A stretch of DNA of 64,000 nt from CALINB01 sp938045325. Lineage in GTDB: Bacteria; Pseudomonadota; Alphaproteobacteria; Rhodospirillales; CALINB01. The notes beneath the pieces are model-generated. The model was not told where the DNA came from and made no database searches. It was given only the letters and a program-made list of their open reading frames with translations. Location of the stretch: positions 62,001 through 126,000 of the forward strand of contig JAYNQW010000010.1 of NCBI GenBank assembly GCA_038114465.1, in the 5' to 3' direction. Below are positions 1 through 8,786 of this stretch, one piece after another. Position numbers and translations under genes: made by a program. The stretch's first letter is position 1, and each line of letters starts with the position of its first letter.

Positions 1-185
1 TTCTTTTTGGCCGCGTTGAGGGTGTGCGTGAAAATTATGGGAAAACTTTTGAAAATCACCGTGCCGGTTTGGATGCACTGGTGCGGACAGCCGGCTGGAC
101 GATGACGACGCACCGGACGGATAAATCACCGGAATCGATTTTGTTGCCTTTGTATTTGCTGCTTTCTGAATCGGTAGGGCACTAA
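1..185 (+). CDS. DUF58 domain protein, C-terminal end (partial at left edge)
   Basis: Open frame entering from the left edge (codons from base 3) and ending at TAA 183-185. The 60 visible residues include GLDALVRTAGWTMTTHRTD followed by PLYLLLSE, which matches the end of DUF58 (MoxR-associated, vWA-like) proteins. Members of this family usually follow a MoxR AAA ATPase gene, which would lie to the left. The stop is 2 bases before the GTG of the DUF4159 gene, so the genes are probably co-transcribed. The family assignment rests on a short tail plus gene order. Confidence 0.7.
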   Translation, partial: LFGRVEGVRENYGKTFENHRAGLDALVRTAGWTMTTHRTDKSPESILLPLYLLLSESVGH

Positions 186-187
186 AA

Positions 188-2896
188 GTGTTTTCGTTTG
201 GCGCACTTTCATTTGTTTCTCCTTGGCTTTTGTTGGCGCTGATCAGTTTGCCGGCGCTATGGTGGCTATTGCGGATTACTCCTCCGGCACCTGCTGAAAT
301 TGCATTTCCACCCATCCGTTTATTAATGAAAATTATATCGCATGAAGAAAGTGCGGCTCGCTCGCCTCTTTGGCTTATTCTGCTTCGTCTCAGTATTATT
401 GCGGCTATTATTTTAGGTGCGGCTCAACCACTATGGAACGCTGCGGCTTCACTTGATGGCCGTGGCCCGTTCGTTATTGTTGTTAATGACGGTTGGACAT
501 CGGCTGTAGATTGGCCGGCGCGTCAATCAAGGATGTCCAGCTTGGTCGAGCAGGCCGGCCGGGAAAAGCGCCTTGTCCTCTTTGTTGCAACGGCTCCGGT
601 TGAAACACAGGGTAAAGCAAAACCATTACAGCTGATGTCGCCCTCTGAAGCCCGTAAGGTTGCATCAAGCCTTCGTCCCAAGCCGTGGCGTGTTGATTTA
701 ACGAAGGCTTTTAACCGGCTTAATGATTTTGACCGGACGTCAATCAAAGAATCAGGCCACGTCTTTTGGCTCAATAACGGATTAAAGACGCCTGGATCGG
801 ATAAGCTTTTATCGAAATTAAAGGAATTTGGCCCGGTCACGGTGATTTCAGATGAATTAACGGACCGGGCGATGATTTTGCAGCAACCTCTGGCTAAAGG
901 GAATGTCCTTGAATTTGACGTCGTCCGTCCTCATGACAGGGGTTCCGATGTGCAGTGGTTGCGCGCCGTTGCGAAAGACGGCCGGCTGCTCGCCCGGGAG
1001 TCATTCGTTTTTTCGCCTGAAAAAAACACGGCAACGATTTCGATCAAGCTTCCAACGGAACTCCGAAATAAATTATCCCGTTTGGAACTTGAGCGCCAAA
1101 ATACAGCCGGTTCGGTATTTTTGCTTGATGAACGCTGGCGCCGGCGCCCTGTCGGGCTGATAGACCGTGCCGGTGTGGTTGCACGTCAGCCGTTATTGCA
1201 TGAACTGTATTATCTTGAACGGGCGCTAACCCCTTTCACTGAAGTTCGCAAAGAAAGCTTCGAAAATTTACTGCGCCGTGAACTGGCCGTCCTTATCCTT
1301 GCTGATACCGGCGGGCTGCAAGCGAAGGAATTGGAAAAATTTCAGGCTTGGATCAAGCGGGGCGGTATTTTAATTCGCTTTTCCGGTCCTCGGCTGGCAG
1401 CGGATCCGGATAAATTATTACCCGTTAAATTAAGGGTTGGTGACCGTGTGATGGGCGGGGCCATGTCTTGGAGCCAGCCTGCGACATTAAAAGCATTTGA
1501 CGACAAGAGCCCTTTCACCGGCCTTCAAATACCGGATGATGTTTTCGTTCAACGTCAGGTGCTCGCTCAGCCTGCCTTGGATTTAGACAAAAAAACATGG
1601 GCACGTTTGAGCGATGGTACGCCGTTGGTGACGGCTCAACGTCAAGGGCAGGGGTGGTTGATTTTGATACATACAACGGCAAATACGTCATGGTCTAATT
1701 TGCCGTTGTCTGGCTTGTTTGTTTCAATGCTGCGGCGGATTGTCGCTTTGAGCCAAGGCACGGTAGCCCATAAAGACGGACCACCGTTATCTCCTCTTAG
1801 AGTGATCGATGGATTTGGCAAGCTGCAAAAACCTCAGCCGCATGTGTTGCCGATTATAAGCACAGAATTTGAGCAGGCCAAAATTGGGCCAAAACACCCC
1901 CCTGGCTTTTACGGTGCTAAATCCTCAAGGAGGGCCTTAAATTTATCACCGACGATTGAGGAGCCTCTTGCCTTAGAAGAATTGCCCCGTTGGGTTCGTG
2001 AGGATGTATACGAATCCATTCGCGAGATTGACCTCCGCCCGTGGCTCTACGGCTTAGCTCTGATTTTATTTTTAGCCGATATGATTACGACATTAATCCT
2101 GCGGGGAATGTTTAAATTAAAGCGCGCCGGTGTTGTCGCCAGTATTTTTGTTATCGCATGCGCTTCGTGGCCCAGCCAGGGTATAGCCCAAAATGACGAT
2201 CAATTTGCACTTAATGCAAGCTTGAAGACGCGTGTCGCATATGTGTTGACTGGAAATACGGAAATTGATCGGATTACTCAATCGGGGTTGCAGGGACTTC
2301 GCACTGTTCTTGCACAGCGCACGGCAGCAGAACTAGGCGACCCTATCGGCGTCAATATTGAAAAAGACAATTTATCATTTTTTCCATTATTATATTGGCC
2401 AATTACATCTAATCAGAAACCTTTGTCGAGCAGCTCCGTTTCTAAACTGAATAAGTTTATGCGTAACGGTGGTACGATTTTTATTGATACGCGCGATAAA
2501 AATGGTGTTGAGCATGCAACAATTTTGAGGGTTTTGGCATCTCAGCTTGATATACCACCGTTGGTGCCGTTGCCTTCGAGTCATGTTCTCAATCGTGCAT
2601 TTTATTTGCTGCGCCAAGCACCTGGACGTTGGGATGGGGGCCGAATTTGGGTCGAACGCTCCGGCTCGCGGGTCAACGATGGTGTCTCCGCCATCATCAT
2701 GGGTAGCCATGACTGGGCGGCGGCTTGGGCAATGAACGAAGCACAGCGGCCGTTATTTACGCCGGTGCCTGGCGGTGAGCGTCAGCGGGAATTTGCATAC
2801 CGGTTTGGTGTGAATGTCATTATCTATTCGTTAACGGGCAATTACAAAGCCGATCAAGTTCACCTGCCCGCTATTATGCTGAGGCTCGGCAAATGA
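188..2896 (+). CDS. BatA-like N-terminus plus DUF4159 membrane protein
   Basis: A 902-residue membrane-anchored protein of unknown biochemical role, standard in alphaproteobacterial MoxR/DUF58 clusters. Residues 1-80 resemble the BatA N-terminal region with two hydrophobic helices (about 10-28 and 60-80). A large extracytoplasmic region follows, then a helix near 625 and another near 650 that ends in a signal-like segment. Residues from about 680 to the end are the DUF4159 domain, with FFPLLYWPIT and GGTIFIDTRD. GTG start at 188, two bases after the upstream stop; its own TGA overlaps the next ATG (ATGA). A chaperone or envelope role is inferred from Bat/MoxR systems only. Confidence 0.85.
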   Translation: MFSFGALSFVSPWLLLALISLPALWWLLRITPPAPAEIAFPPIRLLMKIISHEESAARSPLWLILLRLSIIAAIILGAAQPLWNAAASLDGRGPFVIVVNDGWTSAVDWPARQSRMSSLVEQAGREKRLVLFVATAPVETQGKAKPLQLMSPSEARKVASSLRPKPWRVDLTKAFNRLNDFDRTSIKESGHVFWLNNGLKTPGSDKLLSKLKEFGPVTVISDELTDRAMILQQPLAKGNVLEFDVVRPHDRGSDVQWLRAVAKDGRLLARESFVFSPEKNTATISIKLPTELRNKLSRLELERQNTAGSVFLLDERWRRRPVGLIDRAGVVARQPLLHELYYLERALTPFTEVRKESFENLLRRELAVLILADTGGLQAKELEKFQAWIKRGGILIRFSGPRLAADPDKLLPVKLRVGDRVMGGAMSWSQPATLKAFDDKSPFTGLQIPDDVFVQRQVLAQPALDLDKKTWARLSDGTPLVTAQRQGQGWLILIHTTANTSWSNLPLSGLFVSMLRRIVALSQGTVAHKDGPPLSPLRVIDGFGKLQKPQPHVLPIISTEFEQAKIGPKHPPGFYGAKSSRRALNLSPTIEEPLALEELPRWVREDVYESIREIDLRPWLYGLALILFLADMITTLILRGMFKLKRAGVVASIFVIACASWPSQGIAQNDDQFALNASLKTRVAYVLTGNTEIDRITQSGLQGLRTVLAQRTAAELGDPIGVNIEKDNLSFFPLLYWPITSNQKPLSSSSVSKLNKFMRNGGTIFIDTRDKNGVEHATILRVLASQLDIPPLVPLPSSHVLNRAFYLLRQAPGRWDGGRIWVERSGSRVNDGVSAIIMGSHDWAAAWAMNEAQRPLFTPVPGGERQREFAYRFGVNVIIYSLTGNYKADQVHLPAIMLRLGK

Positions 2897-4986
2897 TGAG
2901 CGAATTAACATTCTCTCCGTTTATTCCTTTAGCGGTTTTGTCATTTTTGGCGGTTGTCGGAATTATATTGCTTGGCCTTGGGTTATGGCAGCAAGCGCGG
3001 GGTACGGCACTGCGGATTTTGGGGTTTGCCATTATTATTTTAATTCTCCTGAACCCGCGCATTATTCAGGAAAACAGAAGCCCACAGCCCGATATTGCAG
3101 TCGTCATTGTCGATGAATCACCCAGTCAAGTTATTGAAGGGCGCCAACAGCAGAATGAAAATGTATTAAAAGCACTTCGCGCGTTTGCTGATTCCCAGGA
3201 AAATTTTGAGCTTAAAATTTATCGAGTTAAAGCGGGTGACGCCCAAAGAGAAGGCGGTGGAACTCACCTTTTTAATCCGCTTGAGCAGGCCACGACAGAT
3301 GTTCCCGTAAATCAGCTTGCCGGGGTTATCATGATCACGGACGGCCAAGTACACGACATCCCCAAACTGTCATCTGATAAAAATAAAGGGCTGTCATTAC
3401 CGCAACCGTTGCACGTTGTTTTGACGGGCAAGCGCAATGAAAGTGACCGGCGATTAATAATCGAAAAAGCGCCTAGTTATGGGCTCGTCGGCAAAGAAGT
3501 CAGTATTGTTTATCGTGTCGAAGACCGCCGCGCCCGTGACAACAAAAAATCAGTCGAAACGGCGCCGGCCAAAGTAATATTTAAAGCCGATGGTAAGGTT
3601 ATCGGTCAGCAGCAAGTTACGGTCGGGAAAAGCCATGCGTTCTCATTTAATTTAGACCACGCCGGCGCCACCGTTGTTGAATTGGAAGTCGAGGAAGTGA
3701 AAGATGAGTTAACAACGCTCAATAACCGAACGGCGGTTAGTATAAATGGTGTTCGAGAACGGCTGCGCGTTGTTTTGATTTCTGGCCAGCCGCATGTTGG
3801 AGAACGTACATGGCGCAATTTGTTGAAATCCGACCCGGCCGTCGACCTTGTTCATTTCACAATTCTTCGACCACCGGAAAAGAATGATTTTACGCCGTTA
3901 AGCGAACTTTCTCTGATTGCATTTCCAGTTGGTGAATTGTTTGATCAGAAGCTCAACGAATTCGATTTGTTGGTTTTTGACCGGTACCTTATTCGCGATG
4001 TGATCCCAGTTTTTTATCTCGATCGTATTTCTGAATACTTGCAAAAAGGTGGAGCCGTTTTGTTTTCTGTTGGGCCTGAATTTGCCGGGGACCGAAGTGT
4101 GTTCAAAACGCCTTTGGGAAAAATTTTACCCGCAACGCCGACGGGAAATGTTCTTGAAAAAGCATTTGTTCCAAAGTTATCCGAACTTGGGTCGCGGCAT
4201 CCTGTAACGTCAGATTTAGCACCCTTTTCGAAGGAAGACCCAAAATGGGGCCGCTGGTTTCGCCAGATCGAATCCAAAGTTCGGCATGGGGATGTTCTGA
4301 TGAATGGCTCCGATAATTTACCATTATTGGTTCTCCATCGCGAAGGCAAAGGCCGAATTGCTTTGTTGTTAAGCGACCATATTTGGCTTTGGGGCCGTGG
4401 ATATGATGGCGGCGGCCCGCAAGCGGAATTTCTGCGTCGACTTGCGCATTGGCTGATGAAAGAACCGGAATTGGAAGAAGAACGGCTCAATGCACGTGTT
4501 GAAAAAAGCGAAGTTGTCATTGAGCGGCGGAGTTTGAAAAAACAGACTCCCGACGTTGTTGTGACAACGCCATCGGGTGAGAAAAAAATAATAAAATTGA
4601 AAGAAAGCCGGCGTGGTATTGCCCGGGCGGTATTGCCTGCAAAAGAACCGGGTCTTTATCGTATTGATGATGGTGATAAAACGGCATTGGCTGCAGCCTG
4701 GGTTTTAAACCCGAAGGAAATGGCGGATTTACGGGCGACGGAAGATGGTTTAGCGCCGATTGCACGGGCAACCGGCGGAGGGTTGATATGGCTCTCGGAT
4801 GGAACACCGGAATTCAGAATGACCCGTATTGACCGTGATTCCGCCGGCCAAGGCTGGATGGGATTTAGGCGCAATGAGGCTTATATTGTCACCGGTGTAA
4901 ATGAAGTTTCCCTGCTGCCGGGTTTGCTGATTTTTCTGTTAATGATCAGTATTCTTGGTGCCGCTTGGTGGCGTGAAGGCCGTTAG
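2893..4986 (+). CDS. Membrane protein of the DUF58/DUF4159 cluster (vWA/glutamine amidotransferase-like)
   Basis: A 697-residue protein. Two N-terminal transmembrane helices (about 10-30 and 38-56) are followed by a long extracytoplasmic domain with vWA-like strands (PDIAVVIVDESPSQ, GVIMITDGQVHD) and a class I glutamine amidotransferase-like region (DLLVFDRYLIRDVIP, GGAVLFSVGPEFAG). A single C-terminal helix (about 672-692) closes it. The MIDAS-type motif looks incomplete (DESPS), so metal binding is uncertain. It overlaps the DUF4159 gene by ATGA and is the usual last member of the cluster. Exact function is unknown. Confidence 0.8.
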   Translation: MMSELTFSPFIPLAVLSFLAVVGIILLGLGLWQQARGTALRILGFAIIILILLNPRIIQENRSPQPDIAVVIVDESPSQVIEGRQQQNENVLKALRAFADSQENFELKIYRVKAGDAQREGGGTHLFNPLEQATTDVPVNQLAGVIMITDGQVHDIPKLSSDKNKGLSLPQPLHVVLTGKRNESDRRLIIEKAPSYGLVGKEVSIVYRVEDRRARDNKKSVETAPAKVIFKADGKVIGQQQVTVGKSHAFSFNLDHAGATVVELEVEEVKDELTTLNNRTAVSINGVRERLRVVLISGQPHVGERTWRNLLKSDPAVDLVHFTILRPPEKNDFTPLSELSLIAFPVGELFDQKLNEFDLLVFDRYLIRDVIPVFYLDRISEYLQKGGAVLFSVGPEFAGDRSVFKTPLGKILPATPTGNVLEKAFVPKLSELGSRHPVTSDLAPFSKEDPKWGRWFRQIESKVRHGDVLMNGSDNLPLLVLHREGKGRIALLLSDHIWLWGRGYDGGGPQAEFLRRLAHWLMKEPELEEERLNARVEKSEVVIERRSLKKQTPDVVVTTPSGEKKIIKLKESRRGIARAVLPAKEPGLYRIDDGDKTALAAAWVLNPKEMADLRATEDGLAPIARATGGGLIWLSDGTPEFRMTRIDRDSAGQGWMGFRRNEAYIVTGVNEVSLLPGLLIFLLMISILGAAWWREGR

Positions 4987-5006
4987 TTTTTTTTAAGGAG
5001 GTTTTT

Positions 5007-5393
5007 GTGATCAAGTCAATAAACCCGGATACTATTCCCCCGCCTCCCAGTAACTTTGTTCATGCTGTTGAAGTGCCGGCTGGTGCAAGAACGCTCTATA
5101 TCTCCGGTCAGACCGGTGTCAACGCCGACGGGTCGATCCCGGATAGTACGGCCGAGCAAGCTGATATAGCCTGGCAAAATTTAATCGAGATTTTAATAGC
5201 CGCTGATATGGGCGTTGAGAATATTGTTAAGGTGACGGTGCTGGTAACGGATGCGGCTGATAACGCGATTGCCAGGGAAAAACGCACGCAATATGCCGGA
5301 GACTATAAAGGGACATCAACATTTATGGTGGTTGCCGGGCTTGCCAATCCAAAACTAAAATTTGAAATTGAGGCCATTGCGGCGAAAGTTTAA
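5007..5393 (+). CDS. RidA/YjgF/UK114-family protein lacking the catalytic arginine
   Basis: 128 residues, the normal length for the Rid family. It contains the core SGQTGVNADGSI and the C-terminal FEIEAIAAKV strand. Canonical RidA deaminates reactive enamine/imine intermediates using an arginine in the motif ARS before the last strands. Here the matching stretch reads YKGTSTFMVV, so that arginine is threonine and imine deaminase activity should not be assumed. GTG start at 5007 follows a strong AAGGAGG. It lies 20 bases after the membrane protein and is probably the end of that transcript. Confidence 0.85.
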   Translation: MIKSINPDTIPPPPSNFVHAVEVPAGARTLYISGQTGVNADGSIPDSTAEQADIAWQNLIEILIAADMGVENIVKVTVLVTDAADNAIAREKRTQYAGDYKGTSTFMVVAGLANPKLKFEIEAIAAKV

Positions 5394-5429
5394 TTTCCGG
5401 TCAGGGGTCTGTCTTTAAATGCCAGCCGC

Positions 5430-5825
5430 TTAACGGGTTTCTAAGTTACTAAGATCCGATGCGGTCTCAAATACCACCTCGATGGTTATACCGTCCGGAT
5501 CATCAAAGAAAATTTGATGCTGCTGTTGTTCCGGCACGCGGCGTTCTTCAAAATCGATATTCTTATTTTTAAGCGTTTCGGTAAAACCGGATAGGTCTGA
5601 GGCCCGAAAGGCTAAGTGGTCTAATGTGCCGCTGCCGACTTGCGCTTCACACCTTCCGTGCGTTAAGTGAATGACAGCGGTGTCGCCTAAATACAACCAA
5701 GCCCCTTTACTTTTAAATTGAGGCCTTTCGCCGAGTTTCATACCAAGAACATCTTTATAAAAATCCACAGATGCACTGAGATCAGAAACATTGATATTGA
5801 TGTGTTCCAGTTTTTGAAGCTCCAT
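5430..5825 (-). CDS. VOC-family (glyoxalase/dioxygenase superfamily) protein
   Basis: 131 residues from the ATG at 5825, preceded by GAGGA at good spacing; an upstream in-frame start at 5873 is less likely because family homology begins at LEHININVSDLSASVDFYKD. It has the two beta-alpha-beta-beta-beta modules of the vicinal oxygen chelate fold, with FYKDVLGMKLG, HLTHGR and IFFDDPDGITIEVVFE. Likely metal ligands are His of LEHIN, His of LDHLAF and the Glu near the end. The substrate cannot be told from sequence. It stands alone, convergent with the RidA-like gene. Confidence 0.8.
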   Translation of the reverse strand: MELQKLEHININVSDLSASVDFYKDVLGMKLGERPQFKSKGAWLYLGDTAVIHLTHGRCEAQVGSGTLDHLAFRASDLSGFTETLKNKNIDFEERRVPEQQQHQIFFDDPDGITIEVVFETASDLSNLETR

Positions 5826-5988
5826 GCGTCTATCCTCGAATAAAATAAAGTGCGGTAAATGTGATTTAGTCACAGCGTAAGTTTAGAGATTTTAGAGCAG
5901 TCTGCCGCCAATTGTTAAAAATTTTAGCTCCTCCGCGCCGGCAATTATTTGGTTAAGGTGGGGGGTATGTTTAATGCAGGTTGCTGCG

Positions 5989-6873
5989 TTATTGCCTTTG
6001 CCGTTTTGCCCATGTTTCGCGATAGAGAATATAAAGTCCGCTGGCCACAATGAAAGCGGAGCCAATGACCATGAATCGGTCGGGAATATCACCCCATATG
6101 ATATATCCAAATAAAGTCGCCCATAACAGGGTAAGATATTTAAACGGCATAACGACGGCAACTTCGCTGTAATGAAATGCGCGGATTAATAAAAAGTGAG
6201 CGAGTCCTGAGAAAAATCCGACGGCAGCGAATAAACCAAAATCGAACAGATTTGGCATTTTCCAAGCACTGAATGGAAAAGTCATCAAGGCTGCGAAAAC
6301 AATAAATGCATTGGTATAAAACAAGATCGCAGTAGAGTTTTCGGTATCACTCATATACCGGGTAATAATGTCACGAAGCGCCCCGGCAATTGCGGAGGCA
6401 ACCGGCAGTAAGATAATCCATTGCATGTCGCTACCGGGGCGAAGCATCACAATCACGCCTGTAAATCCAAAGCATACAGCCGCCCATCTGCGCCAGCCGA
6501 CACGTTCACTTAAAAGTGGAGTTGCAAGGGCCGTTACAAACAAGGGTCCGGTAAAATTTAATGCAACGGCATCGGCTATCGGCATCATACTGAAACTGAT
6601 GACAATAAATGATGCAGAGCCCAGCATGCCCATGGCACGAAAAATATGCATGCCGATCCGGTTGGTTTTTAGACAGTGAAACCCGCCTTCATGCCAAATA
6701 AATAAAAATATTGGTAAGAAAGAAAATACGGCTCGCCAAAAAAGAATTTCACCGACTGGATAACCATCTGTAAGCCATTTTGTCATCGCGTCTTGGATAA
6801 TAAGTGCGAGTCCGCCTAATACCATGCAGACTATTCCCTTGATGGGCGCAACGACTCTAGTGGGTGAATTCAA
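5989..6873 (-). CDS. EamA/DMT-family transporter
   Basis: A 294-residue inner-membrane protein with ten predicted helices in two EamA repeats of about 140 residues each. Typical sequences are QDAMTKWLTDGYPVGEILFWRAVFS in the first repeat (helix 1 to helix 2) and EVAVVMPFKYLTLLWATLFGYI in the second. DMT carriers mostly export metabolites; the substrate cannot be inferred here. Monocistronic on the minus strand, 20 bases downstream of the DUF2336 gene and possibly transcribed with it. Confidence 0.85.
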   Translation of the reverse strand: MNSPTRVVAPIKGIVCMVLGGLALIIQDAMTKWLTDGYPVGEILFWRAVFSFLPIFLFIWHEGGFHCLKTNRIGMHIFRAMGMLGSASFIVISFSMMPIADAVALNFTGPLFVTALATPLLSERVGWRRWAAVCFGFTGVIVMLRPGSDMQWIILLPVASAIAGALRDIITRYMSDTENSTAILFYTNAFIVFAALMTFPFSAWKMPNLFDFGLFAAVGFFSGLAHFLLIRAFHYSEVAVVMPFKYLTLLWATLFGYIIWGDIPDRFMVIGSAFIVASGLYILYRETWAKRQRQ

Positions 6874-6893
6874 GTTTTATCTCAGTGTTAAGA

Positions 6894-7730
6894 CTATAGG
6901 TAGAAGTCAAGGTACCAATCGATGTCGTCTTCAGTCATGGGGTAATGACCGACGCGTTTGGCCCGGACCATTTGTTTTGGCGGGACCTTGGCGATTTTCA
7001 TTTGAAGGTCTTCACATGTATTCATGCTGAGGCCGGCTTTGTAGGACAGGGCTGTGACACCTTTGCCACTTGGTGTTGTCATCATTTTTTGAACGGCTTC
7101 ATGAGGTAATTTTGACATCAACGCTAATGCGTGATGAATAAATGCAAGTTCGCGGTCTTGAATAGCGCTGACGATTGCATCTTCATTAAGTTTTCCGGCA
7201 TCAAATAACTCTTTTGCCCGGGCTTCTCCGGTTGGCAAGTTCTTTGAATCTTCTTGAATGTCGCCGCGTTCAATTCTTTTTCGAACGACTTTACGGACAT
7301 CTTCAACGAGCTTCTCGTTCACATTATTTCTTTTAATGAGTGTATCTAAGAGGGAGCGGCTGACAAATGTCGCAATGCGGCGGATTGTTTTCGGTGTGAG
7401 GTCGTCTCGCTGAACCATCGGCGGATGCCAGCTTGTATTAGTCTCCGCTTCATCGGCGATCTTATCCATCGTTTTAGCTTTAATGTTAGCGGTTTTATTT
7501 TCAAGAAGCGTTCCGACTGCATCTTTGTCACCGGATTCATAAACAGCGTCTGAAACGTCTGAGTCTAAGTTTTTGCGTTTAGATACGGCCTGTAGTGCTC
7601 CGCTGGAAATGCCGCTTGCGACGATTTCGAGAAGGCTGTGCTTTGACAGCAGGGGCGAGAATTCCAATATCGGACATGAAACTATTTCTTCCATATCCTG
7701 AGCCAGTTTTTCGATCATCGCTTTCGGCAC
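6894..7730 (-). CDS. DUF2336 protein, C-terminal part (separated by frameshift)
   Basis: The larger piece of a DUF2336 gene, 278 residues when counted from the first in-frame GTG. That GTG is unlikely to be a true start: homology continues upstream in this frame (IADELKHAQNVPKAMIEKLA) and joins the 7745-8182 frame at VRA. Visible family features are CPILEFSPLLSKHSLLEIV and the all-helical C-terminal half. DUF2336 proteins are HEAT-like helical-repeat proteins of alphaproteobacteria with no established function. Read with the next entry it makes a full protein of about 429 residues. Confidence 0.75.
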   Translation of the reverse strand: MPKAMIEKLAQDMEEIVSCPILEFSPLLSKHSLLEIVASGISSGALQAVSKRKNLDSDVSDAVYESGDKDAVGTLLENKTANIKAKTMDKIADEAETNTSWHPPMVQRDDLTPKTIRRIATFVSRSLLDTLIKRNNVNEKLVEDVRKVVRKRIERGDIQEDSKNLPTGEARAKELFDAGKLNEDAIVSAIQDRELAFIHHALALMSKLPHEAVQKMMTTPSGKGVTALSYKAGLSMNTCEDLQMKIAKVPPKQMVRAKRVGHYPMTEDDIDWYLDFYL

Positions 7731-7744
7731 ATTTTGGGCATGTT

Positions 7745-8182
7745 TTAATTCATCTGCAATGATGCTCGGACCATGGGCAACTGATCTTCAGCAAGAATTT
7801 CAAGAACTTCTAGCGCCATTTCTGCCAGGCGTTTATTCTGTTCCCGCGGCAAATGCGGCACGAGTTGGCCGATTTTTCTCGCGAGCTCCATTCGAACTTC
7901 ATCATTCGTGTCGTGGGCGAGAATTAAATCGGCTTGCAGTGGTGTGCCGGGGTTATTAGCAACCTCCCGGCGTACTTCCGGTGCTTCATCGTCCGTAAAA
8001 TAATAAAGAATTTCAGGTTCAAGGTTTTCATGAGAAGCTAAATTACGGCGCTCCTCGACGCTGCCCTTTTCAGCAATTATTTTAGCCTCTTCATACGGAG
8101 GCTTATTGCCCTTGGGACGCTTTTCGCTCCGCCGGCGTTTCCTCTTACGTTTGACGATATTGCCAAAAACCCAATTAAGCAT
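7745..8182 (-). CDS. DUF2336 protein, N-terminal part (separated by frameshift)
   Basis: 145 residues: a very basic N-terminus (KRKRKRRRSEKRPKG) followed by HEAT-like repeats (EILYYFTDDEAPEVRREVANN, LILAHDTNDEVRMELARKI, EILAEDQLPMVR). The family reading then moves to another frame. Here translation ends after VRASLQMN, whereas inserting one base near 7764-7769 gives VRAIIADELKHAQN and continues into the downstream part. One missing base therefore splits one gene in two. It is either a real mutation or a sequencing error; the second is plausible given the assembly gap nearby. Confidence 0.75.
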   Translation of the reverse strand: MLNWVFGNIVKRKRKRRRSEKRPKGNKPPYEEAKIIAEKGSVEERRNLASHENLEPEILYYFTDDEAPEVRREVANNPGTPLQADLILAHDTNDEVRMELARKIGQLVPHLPREQNKRLAEMALEVLEILAEDQLPMVRASLQMN

Positions 8183-8398
8183 TCTTATTAAACCTGTGCT
8201 GCTTGCAGCGAATTTCCCCGGAATTCCGGGCTATTAAACATGTGAACTGACAAATCACAATAAAATAAATGACTGTTTTATCCCGTCAGATTCAAAAATT
8301 TCTATATTTATGATAACTTAGCACATGGAAACCGTTAAGGCTTTGGGTTGAGTTTCTAACAAGCTGACTGTTCATACCAAGCCAAGGGAGGCTTATTT

Positions 8399-8776
8399 AT
8401 GCCGTTTATTGAACGCAACCCCGAAGGGGGGATCCAAGCTGTCTATCAGCAAACGGGGCCTAGTTTGGAACAGGTGCCGGCCGATGATCCGGAGCTTATC
8501 GAATTTCTCGCCCTTGATGACCCGCAGGCGCAAACAAGATGGGATTTTATGCAATCTGACTTGGATTTCGTCCGGGTTCTCGAAGATATCATCGAGGTTT
8601 TAATCGACAAAGGCGTCATACTTTTTTCCGATCTTCCGGGGCCTGCACAGACGAAGTTTATGTCTCGCAGAGGGATGCGTAAGGAAATCACCTATGTCGA
8701 GACGCTGTTCACGTCTGAAGAAGAAGATGCATTGATCCCGCATGACGAAGATAATTCGGAAGGTGGATTTATTTAA
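8399..8776 (+). CDS. Conserved hypothetical protein (small acidic)
   Basis: 125 residues, acidic, no signal peptide or membrane segment. The N-terminus (MPFIERNPEGGIQAVYQQ, then EQVPADDPELIEFL) resembles a small family often mis-annotated as tryptophan synthase beta-like. The middle (DLDFVRVLEDIIEVLIDKGVILFSDLP, then AQTKFMSRR) is amphipathic helix. An AGGGAGG lies 8 bases before the ATG. The upstream gap (8183-8398) separates it from the divergent DUF2336 gene and must hold both promoters. No function is proposed. Confidence 0.7.
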   Translation: MPFIERNPEGGIQAVYQQTGPSLEQVPADDPELIEFLALDDPQAQTRWDFMQSDLDFVRVLEDIIEVLIDKGVILFSDLPGPAQTKFMSRRGMRKEITYVETLFTSEEEDALIPHDEDNSEGGFI

Positions 8777-8786
8777 TCACAGGTAG

